From positions 1 to 55,694 of the forward strand of contig JAPLBB010000029.1 in the NCBI GenBank assembly GCA_026392945.1: a stretch of DNA of 55,694 nucleotides, given 5' to 3'. Position 1 is the stretch's first letter. Every line of letters begins with the position of its first letter. This stretch comes from Actinomycetota bacterium (GTDB taxonomy: Bacteria; Actinomycetota; Actinomycetes; Nanopelagicales; Nanopelagicaceae). Shown here piece after piece: positions 33,639 to 42,660 of this stretch. The notes under the pieces were generated by a model. That model did no database searches. It was not told the origin of the DNA and saw nothing but the letters and a program-made list of their open reading frames with translations. The position numbers and the translations under genes were made by a program.

Positions 33639-34720
33639 AGATAATTAGTAATCCAAATACAAAACCAGTTGATGCAGCAGATCGCGATAAAAGAGTTGCT
33701 GAGCCTGGCTTTGGTAAGTACTACACCGACAATATGGTTATTGCGCAATGGAATGAAGCAACCGGCTGGTCTGATGCGACATTGCAGGCATATGGTCCGC
33801 TTTCATTAGATCCAGCCACAATGGTTTTTCATTATGGCCAAGAGATATTTGAAGGAATGAAGGCATATTCCCAACCAGATGGTGGTATTTCTTTATTTAG
33901 ACCAGAGGCAAATGCAAAACGTTTTGCAAAGTCAGCAGCTCGTATTGCACTACCGGAAATGCCAATTAATTTCTTTGTTGAAACAGTTGAAGCATTAGTT
34001 AAAGCTGATAAGAATTGGGTACCAAAAAAGACTGGTGAATCTTTATACATCCGCCCATTTATGATTGCAACCGAGGTTGGTTTAGGTGTTCGCCCATCTA
34101 ATAAAGCGACATATGTATTAATTTCAACTCCTGCTGCTGCTTACTTTAATGCGGCAAAGGCGGTAACAGTTTGGATCTCAACTGAGTATGTAAGAGCAGC
34201 ATTAGGTGGCACCGGAGAAGCTAAGTGCGGTGGAAATTACGCTGCGTCTCTGCTTGCACAAAAACAAGCAGCTAAAGAGGGTTGTGATCAGGTTGCATAT
34301 ATTGATGCAGTAGAACGCAAGTGGGTAGAGGAGATGGGTGGCATGAATCTCTACTTCATTAAGGGAAGTGGCAAAGATGCCAAGATAATGACTCCAAAAC
34401 TTACCGGCACATTACTTCCTGGAATTACTCGTGATTCAATTTTAACCTTAGCAAACGACCTTGGGTATAAAACTGAGGAAACTATGATCTCAATTGATGA
34501 CTGGCGCGATGGCGTTAAATCAGGTGAGATAACTGAAATTTTTGCCTGCGGTACTGCTGCTGTTGTATCTGCAGTAGGAAGTGCGAAAAGTATTCACGGC
34601 ACCTGGCAAACCGGTGATGGAAAGCCTGGAGCTATTACAAATGAGATTCGCGCAACATTGCTTGGAATTCAACATGGAACTATTGAAGATAAGCACGGCT
34701 GGAATAAGCGAGTTATCTAA
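33635..34720 (+). CDS. ilvE: Branched-chain amino acid aminotransferase
   Basis: A fold-type IV PLP enzyme that performs the last step of Leu, Ile and Val synthesis. The 361-residue protein is the type II (long) BCAT form, with the PLP lysine in [10 protein letters not shown] and the block [13 protein letters not shown] after it. [13 protein letters not shown] near residue 67 is the conserved N-domain motif. Tight overlaps with leuB and cimA place it in one long amino acid operon. Confidence 0.95.
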   Translation: MKIISNPNTKPVDAADRDKRVAEPGFGKYYTDNMVIAQWNEATGWSDATLQAYGPLSLDPATMVFHYGQEIFEGMKAYSQPDGGISLFRPEANAKRFAKSAARIALPEMPINFFVETVEALVKADKNWVPKKTGESLYIRPFMIATEVGLGVRPSNKATYVLISTPAAAYFNAAKAVTVWISTEYVRAALGGTGEAKCGGNYAASLLAQKQAAKEGCDQVAYIDAVERKWVEEMGGMNLYFIKGSGKDAKIMTPKLTGTLLPGITRDSILTLANDLGYKTEETMISIDDWRDGVKSGEITEIFACGTAAVVSAVGSAKSIHGTWQTGDGKPGAITNEIRATLLGIQHGTIEDKHGWNKRVI

Positions 34721-36309
34721 TGACAATAAATGATTCATTTCATATCTATGACACCACCCTTCGTGATGGCGCCCAACAAGAGGGCTTAAATCTCTCTGTC
34801 CACGACAAATTAACTATTGCTCGTCATCTAGATGATTTAGGTGTTGGCTTTATTGAAGGTGGCTGGCCAGGAGCAAATCCGAAGGACACTGAGTTTTTTA
34901 AATTAGCTCAAACTGAATTAAAGTTAAAAAATGCCACCTTTGTTGCCTTTGGTGCAACGAGACGGCCTGGAGTTAAAGCTTCTGATGATGTGCTGCTTCG
35001 AGCATTACAAGATTCAAAAGCTGCTGCCGTAACACTTGTGGCAAAGAGCCATGATCGCCATGTGGATCTAGCGCTAAAGACTCATTTGGATGAAAACCTA
35101 GCAATGATCGCTGATTCGATTAAGTTTTTAAAAGCAGGAGGCCAGCGAGTATTTCTAGATGCCGAGCACTTCTTCGATGGCTATATTTCAAATAAAGCAT
35201 ACGCACTTGAGGTAGTAAGAGTTGCCGCAGAAGCTGGTGCTGACGTGGTTGCACTTTGTGACACAAATGGCGGAATGCTCCCTGATGAGTTATCAAATAT
35301 TGTCCATGAGGTTTTAACTGCCTCGTCTGCTCGGCTTGGAATTCATTGCCATAATGACACTGGCTGTGCTGTTGCTAACTCACTTGCTGCTATCTCTGCT
35401 GGTGTTACCCATGTTCAAGGAACTTTAAATGGTTATGGCGAGCGAACTGGAAATGCTGATCTAGTAAATATCATTGCAAATCTTGAATTAAAGAAAGATA
35501 AATTAGTTTTGCCTGCTGGCAAATTACAAGAGGCGTTTCGTATTTCACATGCTGTTGCTGAGATTACAAATGTAGCACCAAGTGCGCGCCAACCATATGT
35601 TGGAACATCTGCCTTTGCTCACAAAGCAGGATTACATGCATCTGCAATCAAGGTAGATCCAATGATGTATCAACATGAAACCCCAGAATCAGTTGGCAAT
35701 GACATGCGAATGTTGGTCTCTGAGATGGCAGGTCGGGCTTCAATCGAACTTAAATCTGTTGAGCTTGGAATTGATTTAGGTGGCGATAAAGATTTGATTG
35801 GCAGAGTAGTCGAAAAAGTTAAAGATCTTGAAGGTAAAGGTTTCACCTTCGAAGCAGCTGATGCCTCATTTGAATTACTACTTCGCACTGAAGTTTTAGG
35901 AAAGCGCCCAAGCTTTTTCACAATCGAAGATTGGCAAACTACAGTTCACCAAAATGAATCCGGCAAAGTAACCTCTAAGGCAACTGTAAAGATAAGTGCA
36001 AAGGGTGAATCGATCTCTGCCCAAGGTGTTGGAAATGGTCCAGTTAACGCGATTGATAATGCACTTAGAACTGGTCTTGAGAAGTTTTATCCAGAGCTTT
36101 CAAAACTTGAGTTAACTGATTACAAAGTTCGTATTTTGGAAGGCCGGCTTGGTACAGGTGCGGTGACTAGAGTTTTAGTTGAGACTAGTGATGGAAATGG
36201 CGAGTGGAGCACAATTGGCGTTCACGAGAACGTAATTGCAGCCTCAGCAATGGCATTAGATGACGCGGTTACCTATGGCTTACTAAGGCAGGGGCGCAAA
36301 CCCGAGTAA
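34720..36309 (+). CDS. cimA: (R)-citramalate synthase
   Basis: This enzyme condenses pyruvate with acetyl-CoA to citramalate, a threonine-independent route to 2-ketobutyrate and isoleucine. The DRE-TIM core has DTTLRDGAQQEG (about 10-21), the metal motif GIHCHNDTGCAVANS and GTLNGYGERTGNADL. The C-terminal LeuA-dimer regulatory domain follows (about 395-525). The QQEG variant after the DRDG loop and the GWPGANPKD motif are features of CimA rather than LeuA. The 529-residue length also fits CimA. Homocitrate-type or second isopropylmalate synthase activity cannot be excluded from sequence alone. Confidence 0.88.
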   Translation: MTINDSFHIYDTTLRDGAQQEGLNLSVHDKLTIARHLDDLGVGFIEGGWPGANPKDTEFFKLAQTELKLKNATFVAFGATRRPGVKASDDVLLRALQDSKAAAVTLVAKSHDRHVDLALKTHLDENLAMIADSIKFLKAGGQRVFLDAEHFFDGYISNKAYALEVVRVAAEAGADVVALCDTNGGMLPDELSNIVHEVLTASSARLGIHCHNDTGCAVANSLAAISAGVTHVQGTLNGYGERTGNADLVNIIANLELKKDKLVLPAGKLQEAFRISHAVAEITNVAPSARQPYVGTSAFAHKAGLHASAIKVDPMMYQHETPESVGNDMRMLVSEMAGRASIELKSVELGIDLGGDKDLIGRVVEKVKDLEGKGFTFEAADASFELLLRTEVLGKRPSFFTIEDWQTTVHQNESGKVTSKATVKISAKGESISAQGVGNGPVNAIDNALRTGLEKFYPELSKLELTDYKVRILEGRLGTGAVTRVLVETSDGNGEWSTIGVHENVIAASAMALDDAVTYGLLRQGRKPE

Positions 36310-36319
36310 TCTGCTATTC

Positions 36320-37219
36320 ATGTCCGCCGCCCTGATTACGCAATATGAAGAGCACTTGGCTTTGGTTAGAAATTTATCGGATAACTCAATCAGGGGATAT
36401 GTAACAGATTTAGAGTCTTTTCTTAAACATATGGAGAAGATGGGAATTGTTGAGTTTAATCAATTAGAAATTGAACACATTCGCTCCTGGCTTGCTAATT
36501 TACAAAGCACCGGAGTCGCTAGGTCAACGTTGACTAGAAGAATTGTTTCAATCAGGGCTTTCACAAATTGGGCAGCAGGTAATGGATGGTTGACTTCTGA
36601 CTTAGGAGTCAACCTTGCAATCCCTAAACCACACAAAGTATTGCCTGAGGTTTTAAATGTTGAAGATGCTGCCACAGTATTAAAAGCACTTGAGGTTAAA
36701 TGTGTCGAGGAGCCAAGTGCAATTAACTCACGTGATTTAGCTTTAGTTGAAGTTTTATACAGCTCAGGTATTCGTGTTTCAGAGCTTTGTGGTTTAAACC
36801 TTGGCGATATTGATCGAACTAGAAATACTTTAAATGTAATTGGTAAGGGAAATAAGCAGCGGGTTGTGCCACTTGGATTGCCAGCGGTTCGGGCAATTGA
36901 AAGTTATTTAAAAACAGCCAGAGTTGAGTTTGTAAATCAAAATTCACAAGACGCAGTATTTTTAGGCTCTCGTGGAAAAAGAATTGATCAAAGAACTGTC
37001 CGCGAAGTTGTTTATGAAGCAATGAAGGCGGTTGGTTCTGATATGGGACCGCATGGATTGCGTCATAGCGCTGCAACTCATTTACTAGAGGGTGGAGCAG
37101 ATCTTAGAACTGTGCAAGAGATATTAGGACATGCATCTTTATCTACAACTCAGATCTACACCCATGTGTCCCCTGAGCGTTTGCAATCTGCCTACAAACA
37201 AGCACACCCAAGGGCGTAG
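36320..37219 (+). CDS. xerC: Tyrosine recombinase XerC
   Basis: A site-specific recombinase for chromosome dimer resolution. The N-terminal SAM-like DNA-binding domain (1-95) is followed by a catalytic domain with the full set Arg152, Lys176, His245, Arg248, His271 and the nucleophile Tyr280. The 299-residue length matches XerC/XerD. Its place upstream of rpsB is where actinobacteria carry xerC, which favours XerC over XerD. A TAATCT box (36307-36312) stands seven bases before the ATG, with no ribosome binding site, again suggesting a leaderless start. Confidence 0.88.
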   Translation: MSAALITQYEEHLALVRNLSDNSIRGYVTDLESFLKHMEKMGIVEFNQLEIEHIRSWLANLQSTGVARSTLTRRIVSIRAFTNWAAGNGWLTSDLGVNLAIPKPHKVLPEVLNVEDAATVLKALEVKCVEEPSAINSRDLALVEVLYSSGIRVSELCGLNLGDIDRTRNTLNVIGKGNKQRVVPLGLPAVRAIESYLKTARVEFVNQNSQDAVFLGSRGKRIDQRTVREVVYEAMKAVGSDMGPHGLRHSAATHLLEGGADLRTVQEILGHASLSTTQIYTHVSPERLQSAYKQAHPRA

Positions 37220-37222
37220 TTT

Positions 37223-38401
37223 GTGAAAGTTGAATTACCAGTTGCCTTTTCGCAATTAGAGAGCCGAATTAAATCGCAAGTTTTTGTTAGGGCAGTGCTA
37301 TCTGGCCGGCGAAGAAATATGCAAACTGAATATGAGCGGATTGATATAAAACCGGTACTCATCAAAGAAGAGATTAAGTGGCAGATAGTTTCAAGTGATG
37401 GCAAGAAAGATATAACTAAAAATGTTGAAGCAGATTTTAACTTCAATCAATTATTTAGCTCTGGCTTTGCCAATCTATTAGTAGATACTCAAGATGAGTC
37501 ATACCAGGTGAGAATCTCTAAAAAAGATGAGGCGTTAGTTGCAATTAATAAGGTGAAGTTAAGTAGGGATCTAGCTCATGATCGCCAAAAGCAGCGGATG
37601 TTGCCGGAGAGCAATCAGGTATTTAAAGCACTAGATATGTCAGATTTATTGGGACGAATTAAACCTAGCAAGATGGATAAATATAAACAGGTGGATGAGT
37701 TTTTAAGATTAATTAGCCAAACATTAGATAGTGATTTAAGTAAGCAAGATGAGGTATCAGTTGTTGATTTAGGTTGTGGTCATGCCTATTTAACCTTTGC
37801 AGTGCAGGAGTTTTTATCCGATAAGTATCAAAAGGTTTCAATTTTAGGAGTTGATGAGCGGCAAGATTCTAAAGAGCACAATGAGAAGGTTGCTAAGAAA
37901 CTAAATACATCTGCTCAATTTATTGCTGCCAAGATTGCTGATACCCCAAATCAAAAGGTTGATATCGCAATCGCACTTCACGCCTGTGATACCGCAACTG
38001 ATGACGCGCTCTTTTGGGCGGTCAAAAATGATGCCAAGGTAATTATGGCCGCGCCTTGTTGCATGCATGAACTGCAAACTCAGATTAAGGAAACACCTGA
38101 GCCGTGGGGTTTATTAACTAAGTATGGATTAGTTAAAGAGCGGTTAGTTGATTTGATGACCGATTCATTGCGGGCGCAGATCTTAAAACTACTTGGTTAC
38201 CGGGTTGATATTGTGGAGTTTATTGGCGGTGAGCACACAGCTCGTAATATTTTAATTAGAGCGGTTAAAACTGGGGCAGCTGTAAATGATCTTGATAAGA
38301 AAAGGTATGAGCAGATGCTTGGAGATTGGCAGATAACTCCATACTTGGCAAAGTTATTAAAAAGCGAGTTAAAAGCTGCGGCGCAGATCGACACTCTCTA
38401 G
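37223..38401 (+). CDS. SAM-dependent methyltransferase, METTL25/Methyltransf_32-like
   Basis: A 392-residue protein. The N-terminal ~150 residues show no motif I recognise. The C-terminal half is a class I methyltransferase with motif I VVDLGCGHAYLTF (about 180-192), an acidic strand-2 end (GVDER) and the blocks HACDTATDDAL and APCCMHE. This HAC...CC pattern is typical of the Methyltransf_32 family, whose substrates are mostly undefined (RNA or protein). The start is GTG, three bases after xerC, with weak ribosome binding site AAGGG. A hairpin near 38406-38430 overlies the region just after its stop. Confidence 0.75.
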   Translation: MKVELPVAFSQLESRIKSQVFVRAVLSGRRRNMQTEYERIDIKPVLIKEEIKWQIVSSDGKKDITKNVEADFNFNQLFSSGFANLLVDTQDESYQVRISKKDEALVAINKVKLSRDLAHDRQKQRMLPESNQVFKALDMSDLLGRIKPSKMDKYKQVDEFLRLISQTLDSDLSKQDEVSVVDLGCGHAYLTFAVQEFLSDKYQKVSILGVDERQDSKEHNEKVAKKLNTSAQFIAAKIADTPNQKVDIAIALHACDTATDDALFWAVKNDAKVIMAAPCCMHELQTQIKETPEPWGLLTKYGLVKERLVDLMTDSLRAQILKLLGYRVDIVEFIGGEHTARNILIRAVKTGAAVNDLDKKRYEQMLGDWQITPYLAKLLKSELKAAAQIDTL

Positions 38402-38512
38402 ACCCGCGCAGTAGCTAAGACTGCTGTCGCAGTTAATTGTTTTCGTATCTCCAATAAAAATTCCGATCATTACCCCGACCACCAGGGTGGCAATTAAAAA
38501 GGCTGATCTCAC
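38369..38512 (-). CDS. Possible 47-residue membrane peptide in the methyltransferase-rpsB gap
   Basis: A minus-strand frame from GTG 38512 to TAA 38369. It would have a short basic N-terminus (VRSAF), one strongly hydrophobic helix (LIATLVVGVMIGIFIG) and a polar exterior with two cysteines (residues 28 and 35). A CAGTAT hexamer lies six bases before the GTG, resembling the leaderless pattern seen elsewhere. Against it: it runs 33 bases into the methyltransferase gene and through a hairpin, and it conflicts with another frame on the same strand. I do not recognise a family. Confidence 0.25.
   Translation of the reverse strand: MRSAFLIATLVVGVMIGIFIGDTKTINCDSSLSYCAGLESVDLRRSF
38406..38430. terminator. 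Hairpin after the methyltransferase gene, weak terminator candidate
   Basis: GCG CAGTAG (38406-38414) pairs with CTGCTG and, after a one-base bulge, CGC (38421-38430); the loop is CTAAGA. No T-run follows directly (AGTTAATTGTTTT), so factor-independent termination is uncertain. Confidence 0.3.
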
Positions 38513-38633
38513 CGGCAAATACTGGTTTATTTGCATCCGCCTGCGCATAGATCGCCGCTTTGGTGTGGATTTTGGGGGGATTATCTTCAGGTAGGATTTG
38601 CCTCAGCACGGAATGAAAATTACGTGACTTCAC
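38433..38633 (-). pseudogene. Possible remnant of an M23-type peptidase
   Basis: A 66-codon minus-strand frame contains AAIYAQADANKPVFAGEIS, close to the VYAxADGxVxFAGxI strand motif of M23/LytM peptidases. Many actinobacteria carry an M23 peptidase gene divergent from rpsB at this spot. The rest of the frame (HPGGRGNDRNFYWRYENN) does not continue the domain and no HxH or metal motif is present. If the resemblance is real, this is a decayed remnant; chance similarity over about 20 residues is quite possible. Confidence 0.2.
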
Positions 38634-38647
38634 GCATCTTAAAGTGA

Positions 38648-38666
38648 TTAATTAGTTACTAATTAA
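38648..38666. repeat. AT-rich perfect palindrome upstream of rpsB
   Basis: TTAATTAG-TTA-CTAATTAA, an eight-base inverted repeat with a three-base centre. It lies between the minus-strand frames and the rpsB leader, where the rpsB promoter should be, and may be an operator. Confidence 0.5.
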
Positions 38667-38674
38667 GAGCTTAT

Positions 38675-38793
38675 GAACCTGTTCGGTGTAGTTAGCAATA
38701 ACTACTCGGTTCTAGATGCTAGGGATTTAGTAAATTGCTAAATCACAAACCGAGTGCTCTTTCTTACCTTGAGTAAAAAGAGTGAAAAAGGAG
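38675..38793 (+). promoter_or_regulatory. Structured rpsB mRNA leader with alternative hairpins
   Basis: Structure A has GAACC (38675-38679) pairing GGTTC (38708-38712) around GTAGTTA-GCAA-TAACTAC (38688-38705), a seven-base-pair stem closed by a GNRA-type tetraloop. Structure B has ACTCGGTT (38704-38711) pairing AACCGAGT (38748-38755) around GATTTAG/CTAAATC (38724-38730 / 38738-38744). A and B share bases 38704-38711 and so exclude each other. A third stem, CTCTTT (38757-38762) / AAAGAG (38777-38782), stands just before the ribosome binding site AAAAAGGAG. Autogenous control of rpsB-tsf by ribosomal protein S2 is known in bacteria, so an S2-responsive leader is the natural reading. No standard promoter was clear upstream. 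Confidence 0.65.
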
Positions 38794-38802
38794 TGTGCCG
38801 AA

Positions 38803-39618
38803 ATGGCAGTTGTAACAATGCGAGAGCTTCTCGATAGCGGTGTTCACTTTGGACATCAGACTCGTCGATGGAATCCAAAGATGAAGCGCTATATCTTTAC
38901 TGAGCGCAACGGCATCTACATCATCGATATCCAACAATCATTAGCCCTAATTGATAGCGCTTATGAGTTTATTAAAGATGCAGTAGCAAAGGGTGGCCAC
39001 GTACTTTTCGTTGGCACTAAAAAGCAAGCACATGAGCCAATCAAGCAGCAATCTGCCAGAGTTGGAATGCCATATGTAACAGAGCGTTGGTTAGGCGGAA
39101 TGCTTACTAACTTCCCAACTGTTTACAAGCGCGTACTTAGACTTAAAGAGCTTGAAGCTCTTGAGACCGCTAATGATCAACTTTTAACAAAGAAAGAGTT
39201 ACTTGTTCTGCGCCGTGAGCGCGAGAAGTTAAACAAGAACCTTGATGGAATTCGTAACATGACCAAGCTGCCTGCAGCTATTTGGGTTATTGATACTAAG
39301 AAGGAGCACCTAGCTGTTGCTGAGGCAAAGAAGCTTGGTATTCCAGTAATTGCAATCTTAGATACCAACTGTGATCCAGATGAGGTTGATTTTAAAATTC
39401 CTGGTAACGATGATGCGATTCGTTCAATCGCACTTCTTACCCGCGTAATGACCGATGCAATTGTGGCTGGTCTTCAAATCCGTTCAGCAAATGCTGCAAA
39501 GGTTGCCGATAAGGCAGCGGCAGAGGCATTAGCTGCGGCTGAGAAAACAGCAGAACAACCACTTGCTGATTGGGAAAAAGATTTAATTAAAGAGCCAACT
39601 GAAACTGCGGGTGCTTAA
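38803..39618 (+). CDS. rpsB: 30S ribosomal protein S2
   Basis: The start is ATG 38803, giving 271 residues beginning [19 protein letters not shown], with ribosome binding site AAAAGGAG nine bases upstream. An in-frame GTG at 38782 would sit on that ribosome binding site and is rejected. Signature blocks are [27 protein letters not shown] and [12 protein letters not shown]. The C-terminus carries an Ala/Glu-rich tail. The order rpsB-tsf-pyrH-frr-cdsA-rlmN is the classic translation cluster. Confidence 0.97.
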   Translation: MAVVTMRELLDSGVHFGHQTRRWNPKMKRYIFTERNGIYIIDIQQSLALIDSAYEFIKDAVAKGGHVLFVGTKKQAHEPIKQQSARVGMPYVTERWLGGMLTNFPTVYKRVLRLKELEALETANDQLLTKKELLVLRREREKLNKNLDGIRNMTKLPAAIWVIDTKKEHLAVAEAKKLGIPVIAILDTNCDPDEVDFKIPGNDDAIRSIALLTRVMTDAIVAGLQIRSANAAKVADKAAAEALAAAEKTAEQPLADWEKDLIKEPTETAGA

Positions 39619-40439
39619 TTGGCGTATACAGCAGAGGATGTTAAGAAATTACGGGAGCAGACCGCTGCCGGAATGCTTGATTGCAAAAAAGCATTGGACG
39701 AAGCAGATGGTGATTACCAAAAAGCGGTAGAGATCATTCGCGTTAAAGGCCAAAAGGGTGTTACCAAGCGCGAAGGCAGAGCGACCTCAAATGGTTTAGT
39801 TACTGCAAAAGCTGAAGGTGATCTTGGCGTAATGCTTGAGTTAAATTGCGAAACTGATTTCGTAGCAAAGGGTGAGAAGTTTCAAGCCTTAGCTGATGAA
39901 CTACTTAATCACTTAGCAGCATCAAAGATTGGTGAATTAGATAAGTTCCTATCTTCAAAGCTTGCTTCAGGTAAAACTGTGCAAGAGATAGTCGATGAGG
40001 GAAATGCGATGTTGGGTGAGAAGATTGAGATTAAACGGATCAGCGTTTTAACTGGCTCACCAGTTTCTTTATATCTACACAAAACATCTCCAGATCTACC
40101 ACCTCAGGTTGGCGTGCTAGTTCAACTTAAGAGTGCAGCTGAAACCGTTGGTAAAGATATTGCGCAACATATTGCTGCCTTTGCGCCGCAGTTTGTTAGC
40201 CGTGATCAAGTACCAGCTGATGAGATTGCTAATGAGCGCCGTCTTGCCGAAGAGGCAGCTCGCAGTGAAGGTAAGCCAGAAGCATCAATTTCAAAGATTG
40301 TTGAAGGTCGAGTTACTGGATTTGTTAAAGAGGTATCTCTTCTTGAGCAAGCTTTCGCGCAAAGAAAACTGTGCAACAAATTCTTGATGAGGCAAAGACA
40401 GCCGTGTCTGCCTTTAATAGATTCCGTGTAGGTCAGTAA
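39619..40439 (+). CDS. tsf: Elongation factor Ts, with a -1 frameshift near the C-terminus
   Basis: EF-Ts recycles EF-Tu by GDP release. The TTG start directly follows the rpsB stop and gives (M)AYTAEDVKKLREQTAAGMLD, the canonical N-terminus with the TDFV contact motif (CETDFVAKGE near 75-85). As written, the frame ends at 40431 with an unrelated tail after LLEQAFAQ. Reading -1 from the AAAA at 40365-40368 restores the true EF-Ts C-terminus (TVQQILDEAKTAVSAFNRFR) and stops at TAA 40437-40439. The family needs this C-terminal helix, so a missing base is likely. About 273 residues would result. Confidence 0.88.
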
Positions 40440-40471
40440 ACTAGTAATACAAATTAATTAAGGGAGCGCTC

Positions 40472-41188
40472 ATGCCACGTAAAGGTTATAAACGAGTGCT
40501 CCTTAAATTATCTGGTGAGGTTTTTGGCGGGGAAAAAGGCATCGGTGTTGATCCTGATGTAGTCCATGATGTAGCAAATCAAATCGCAGAGGTTGTAAGA
40601 AGCGGTACTCAAATTGCCATTGTTGTAGGTGGTGGAAATTACTTTAGAGGAGCAGAGCTGCAACAACGCGGCATGGATCGCGCCCGCGCAGATTACATGG
40701 GAATGCTTGGCACGGTAATGAATTGTTTGGCGCTGCAAGATTTTCTAGAAAAAGCTGGCATTGAAACTAGAGTTCAAACTGCAATCACGATGGGACAAGT
40801 TGCTGAGCCTTATGTTCCGCGCCGTGCAATTAGACACTTAGAAAAAGGAAGAGTTGTAATTTTTGGTGCCGGTGCTGGCATGCCATTCTTTACCACCGAC
40901 ACAGTTGCCGCCCAACGCGCACTTGAGATTGGCTCAGAAGCTTTGCTTCTTGCCAAGAGTGGTGTTGATGGGGTTTACAGCGCAGATCCTAAAAAAGATA
41001 AATCAGCTACCAAATATGAATCAGTTTCCTATGATGAGGTTTTAAGTAAATCTCTCGCTGTTGCAGATGCCGCTGCCTTCGCACTATGCCGTGAGAATAA
41101 ATTGCCAATCGTGATCTTTGACCTAAAAAATAATGGCAATATTAAGCGCGCAGTCTCTGGTGAGAGTATCGGAACCCTAGTTTCTTAG
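40472..41188 (+). CDS. pyrH: UMP kinase
   Basis: This amino-acid-kinase-fold enzyme phosphorylates UMP to UDP. The 238-residue product has [14 protein letters not shown] at the N-terminus, the GGGNYFRG loop (near 52-58), and GNPFFTTDTA-like block [26 protein letters not shown] follows. Ribosome binding site AAGGGAG precedes the ATG. Confidence 0.97.
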   Translation: MPRKGYKRVLLKLSGEVFGGEKGIGVDPDVVHDVANQIAEVVRSGTQIAIVVGGGNYFRGAELQQRGMDRARADYMGMLGTVMNCLALQDFLEKAGIETRVQTAITMGQVAEPYVPRRAIRHLEKGRVVIFGAGAGMPFFTTDTVAAQRALEIGSEALLLAKSGVDGVYSADPKKDKSATKYESVSYDEVLSKSLAVADAAAFALCRENKLPIVIFDLKNNGNIKRAVSGESIGTLVS

Positions 41189-41224
41189 TAGAAATTACGA
41201 AAGACCGTAAAGGGATAGTAGAGT

Positions 41225-41230
41225 TATATT
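41225..41230 (+). promoter_or_regulatory. Possible -10 box for frr
   Basis: TATATT lies 18 bases after AAGACC (41201-41206), a partial -35 match. The transcript would start near 41237, just before ribosome binding site AAAGGGAG and the frr ATG. Confidence 0.35.
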
Positions 41231-41248
41231 AATAAAGGGAGTGAGCAA

Positions 41249-41812
41249 ATGTCAGATTTGAATGGATCATTAGCTGAGAGCAATGTGAAGATGAATAAGG
41301 CAATTGATGTTGCCAAAGAGGATTTTGCCACGATTAGAACAGGCCGCGCCCACCCATCTATGTTTGCTAAGTTAATGGTGGATTACTACGGAACTGGTAC
41401 CCCACTTGCTCAACTTGCCACGGTGCAAATTCCTGAGGCACGCCTTGCACTTATTACTCCATATGACAAAGGTGCGATGGCTGCAATTGAAAAAGCAATT
41501 AGAGATTCAGATCTTGGAGTTAATCCAGGCTCTGATGGCACGGTAATTAGAGTTAACTTTCCGCAATTAACTGAAGAGCGACGTAAAGAGTTTATTAAGG
41601 TGGCAAAGAGCAAAGCCGAGGATTCAAAGGTAGCAATCCGTGCAATTCGTAGAGCTGCCAAAGAAGCGATGGAGAAATTAGAAAAAGATGGCAAGGTTGG
41701 CAAAGATGATTTGGCTAGAGCTGAAAAAGAGTTAGAAAAAGTTACTGGCGAACACACTGCCAAGATTGATGAGCTGCTAAAGCATAAAGAAGCAGAGCTA
41801 CTAGAGGTTTAA
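41249..41812 (+). CDS. frr: Ribosome recycling factor
   Basis: RRF splits post-termination ribosomes with EF-G. The 187-residue protein has the family pattern of a three-helix bundle, with ATIRTGRAHPSMF near 28-40, the signature TPLAQLATVQIPEARLALITPYDK, and FPQLTEERRKEFIKVAK. Ribosome binding site AAAGGGAG lies ten bases before the ATG. The stop overlaps cdsA by one base. Confidence 0.97.
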   Translation: MSDLNGSLAESNVKMNKAIDVAKEDFATIRTGRAHPSMFAKLMVDYYGTGTPLAQLATVQIPEARLALITPYDKGAMAAIEKAIRDSDLGVNPGSDGTVIRVNFPQLTEERRKEFIKVAKSKAEDSKVAIRAIRRAAKEAMEKLEKDGKVGKDDLARAEKELEKVTGEHTAKIDELLKHKEAELLEV

Positions 41813-42660
41813 TGATGGCTGACCTGCACGCAATAAATGATGCGATTAATAAAAGAGCAGGTCGCAAACTACTTCCATCTATTTTAGTTTCACTATTTTT
41901 ATTAGGCTTAATATTTGGCTCAATTACTGCCGCACCTCTTTTATTTTTTGCCCTAATTTGGGTGGTAATTATGTTGGGCGTACGGGAGTTAGCCCAGGCA
42001 TATCGAACTGGTGGGATTGATCTACCAGCTTATGTATTGATGATCGCTGCCACAGTTTTATTGGTGGCGACCTGGAATGGCAAAACTCAAGGATTAGCGG
42101 TTGCAACCGGATTAACCTTTCCAATTTTGATGTTCACGCTTTTACTAATCTCACAAAAAGATTTTATTAAGCGATCAACCTCAGCAGTTTTCATTACCTT
42201 TTATCCTGCATTTTTGGGTGGCTTTATTTTGTTACTTGCCAATCACCCAGATGGGCCAAAGCGAATCTTTACCTTAGTTGCGCTTATTGCTTGTAATGAC
42301 ACCTTTGCATACTTTGCTGGCGTATTAATTGGTAAACATAAGATGGCGCCAAGTATTAGCCCTAAGAAAAGCTGGGAAGGCTTAATTGGGGGTGCGATTG
42401 CTGTAATTATCGGCGGCTCTTTTATTTTTCACTATTTATATGAAACCACTTGGGTAGTAGGAGCTTCAATTGGTTTAATGACTGTTGTTACCGCCACCTG
42501 TGGTGATTTAATTGAATCCGCGATTAAGCGTGATTTAGCAATTAAAGATATGTCTAATTTATTGCCAGGCCATGGCGGAATTATGGACCGGCTGGATTCA
42601 GCACTATTTACTGCGCCGGCAGTTTGGTTTGCCCTTGAGTTAATAACTCGGTACCTATAA
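41812..42660 (+). CDS. cdsA: Phosphatidate cytidylyltransferase (CDP-diglyceride synthase)
   Basis: This integral membrane enzyme activates phosphatidate with CTP for phospholipid synthesis. About eight membrane helices are visible in 282 residues. The C-terminal signature is complete: SPKKSWEG near 182, then GDLIESAIKRDLAIKD and LLPGHGGIMDRLDS. Two adjacent ATG codons (41812 and 41815) are possible starts. rlmN begins directly after its stop codon. Confidence 0.94.
   Translation: MMADLHAINDAINKRAGRKLLPSILVSLFLLGLIFGSITAAPLLFFALIWVVIMLGVRELAQAYRTGGIDLPAYVLMIAATVLLVATWNGKTQGLAVATGLTFPILMFTLLLISQKDFIKRSTSAVFITFYPAFLGGFILLLANHPDGPKRIFTLVALIACNDTFAYFAGVLIGKHKMAPSISPKKSWEGLIGGAIAVIIGGSFIFHYLYETTWVVGASIGLMTVVTATCGDLIESAIKRDLAIKDMSNLLPGHGGIMDRLDSALFTAPAVWFALELITRYL

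Noticed and set aside
36320-37219. Phage or integron integrase, implying a mobile element
   Set aside because: Length, motif spacing and the chromosomal context near rpsB fit housekeeping XerC; no attachment repeats or phage genes are present.
38782-38802. GTG start for rpsB seven codons upstream
   Set aside because: It lies on the ribosome binding site that serves ATG 38803.
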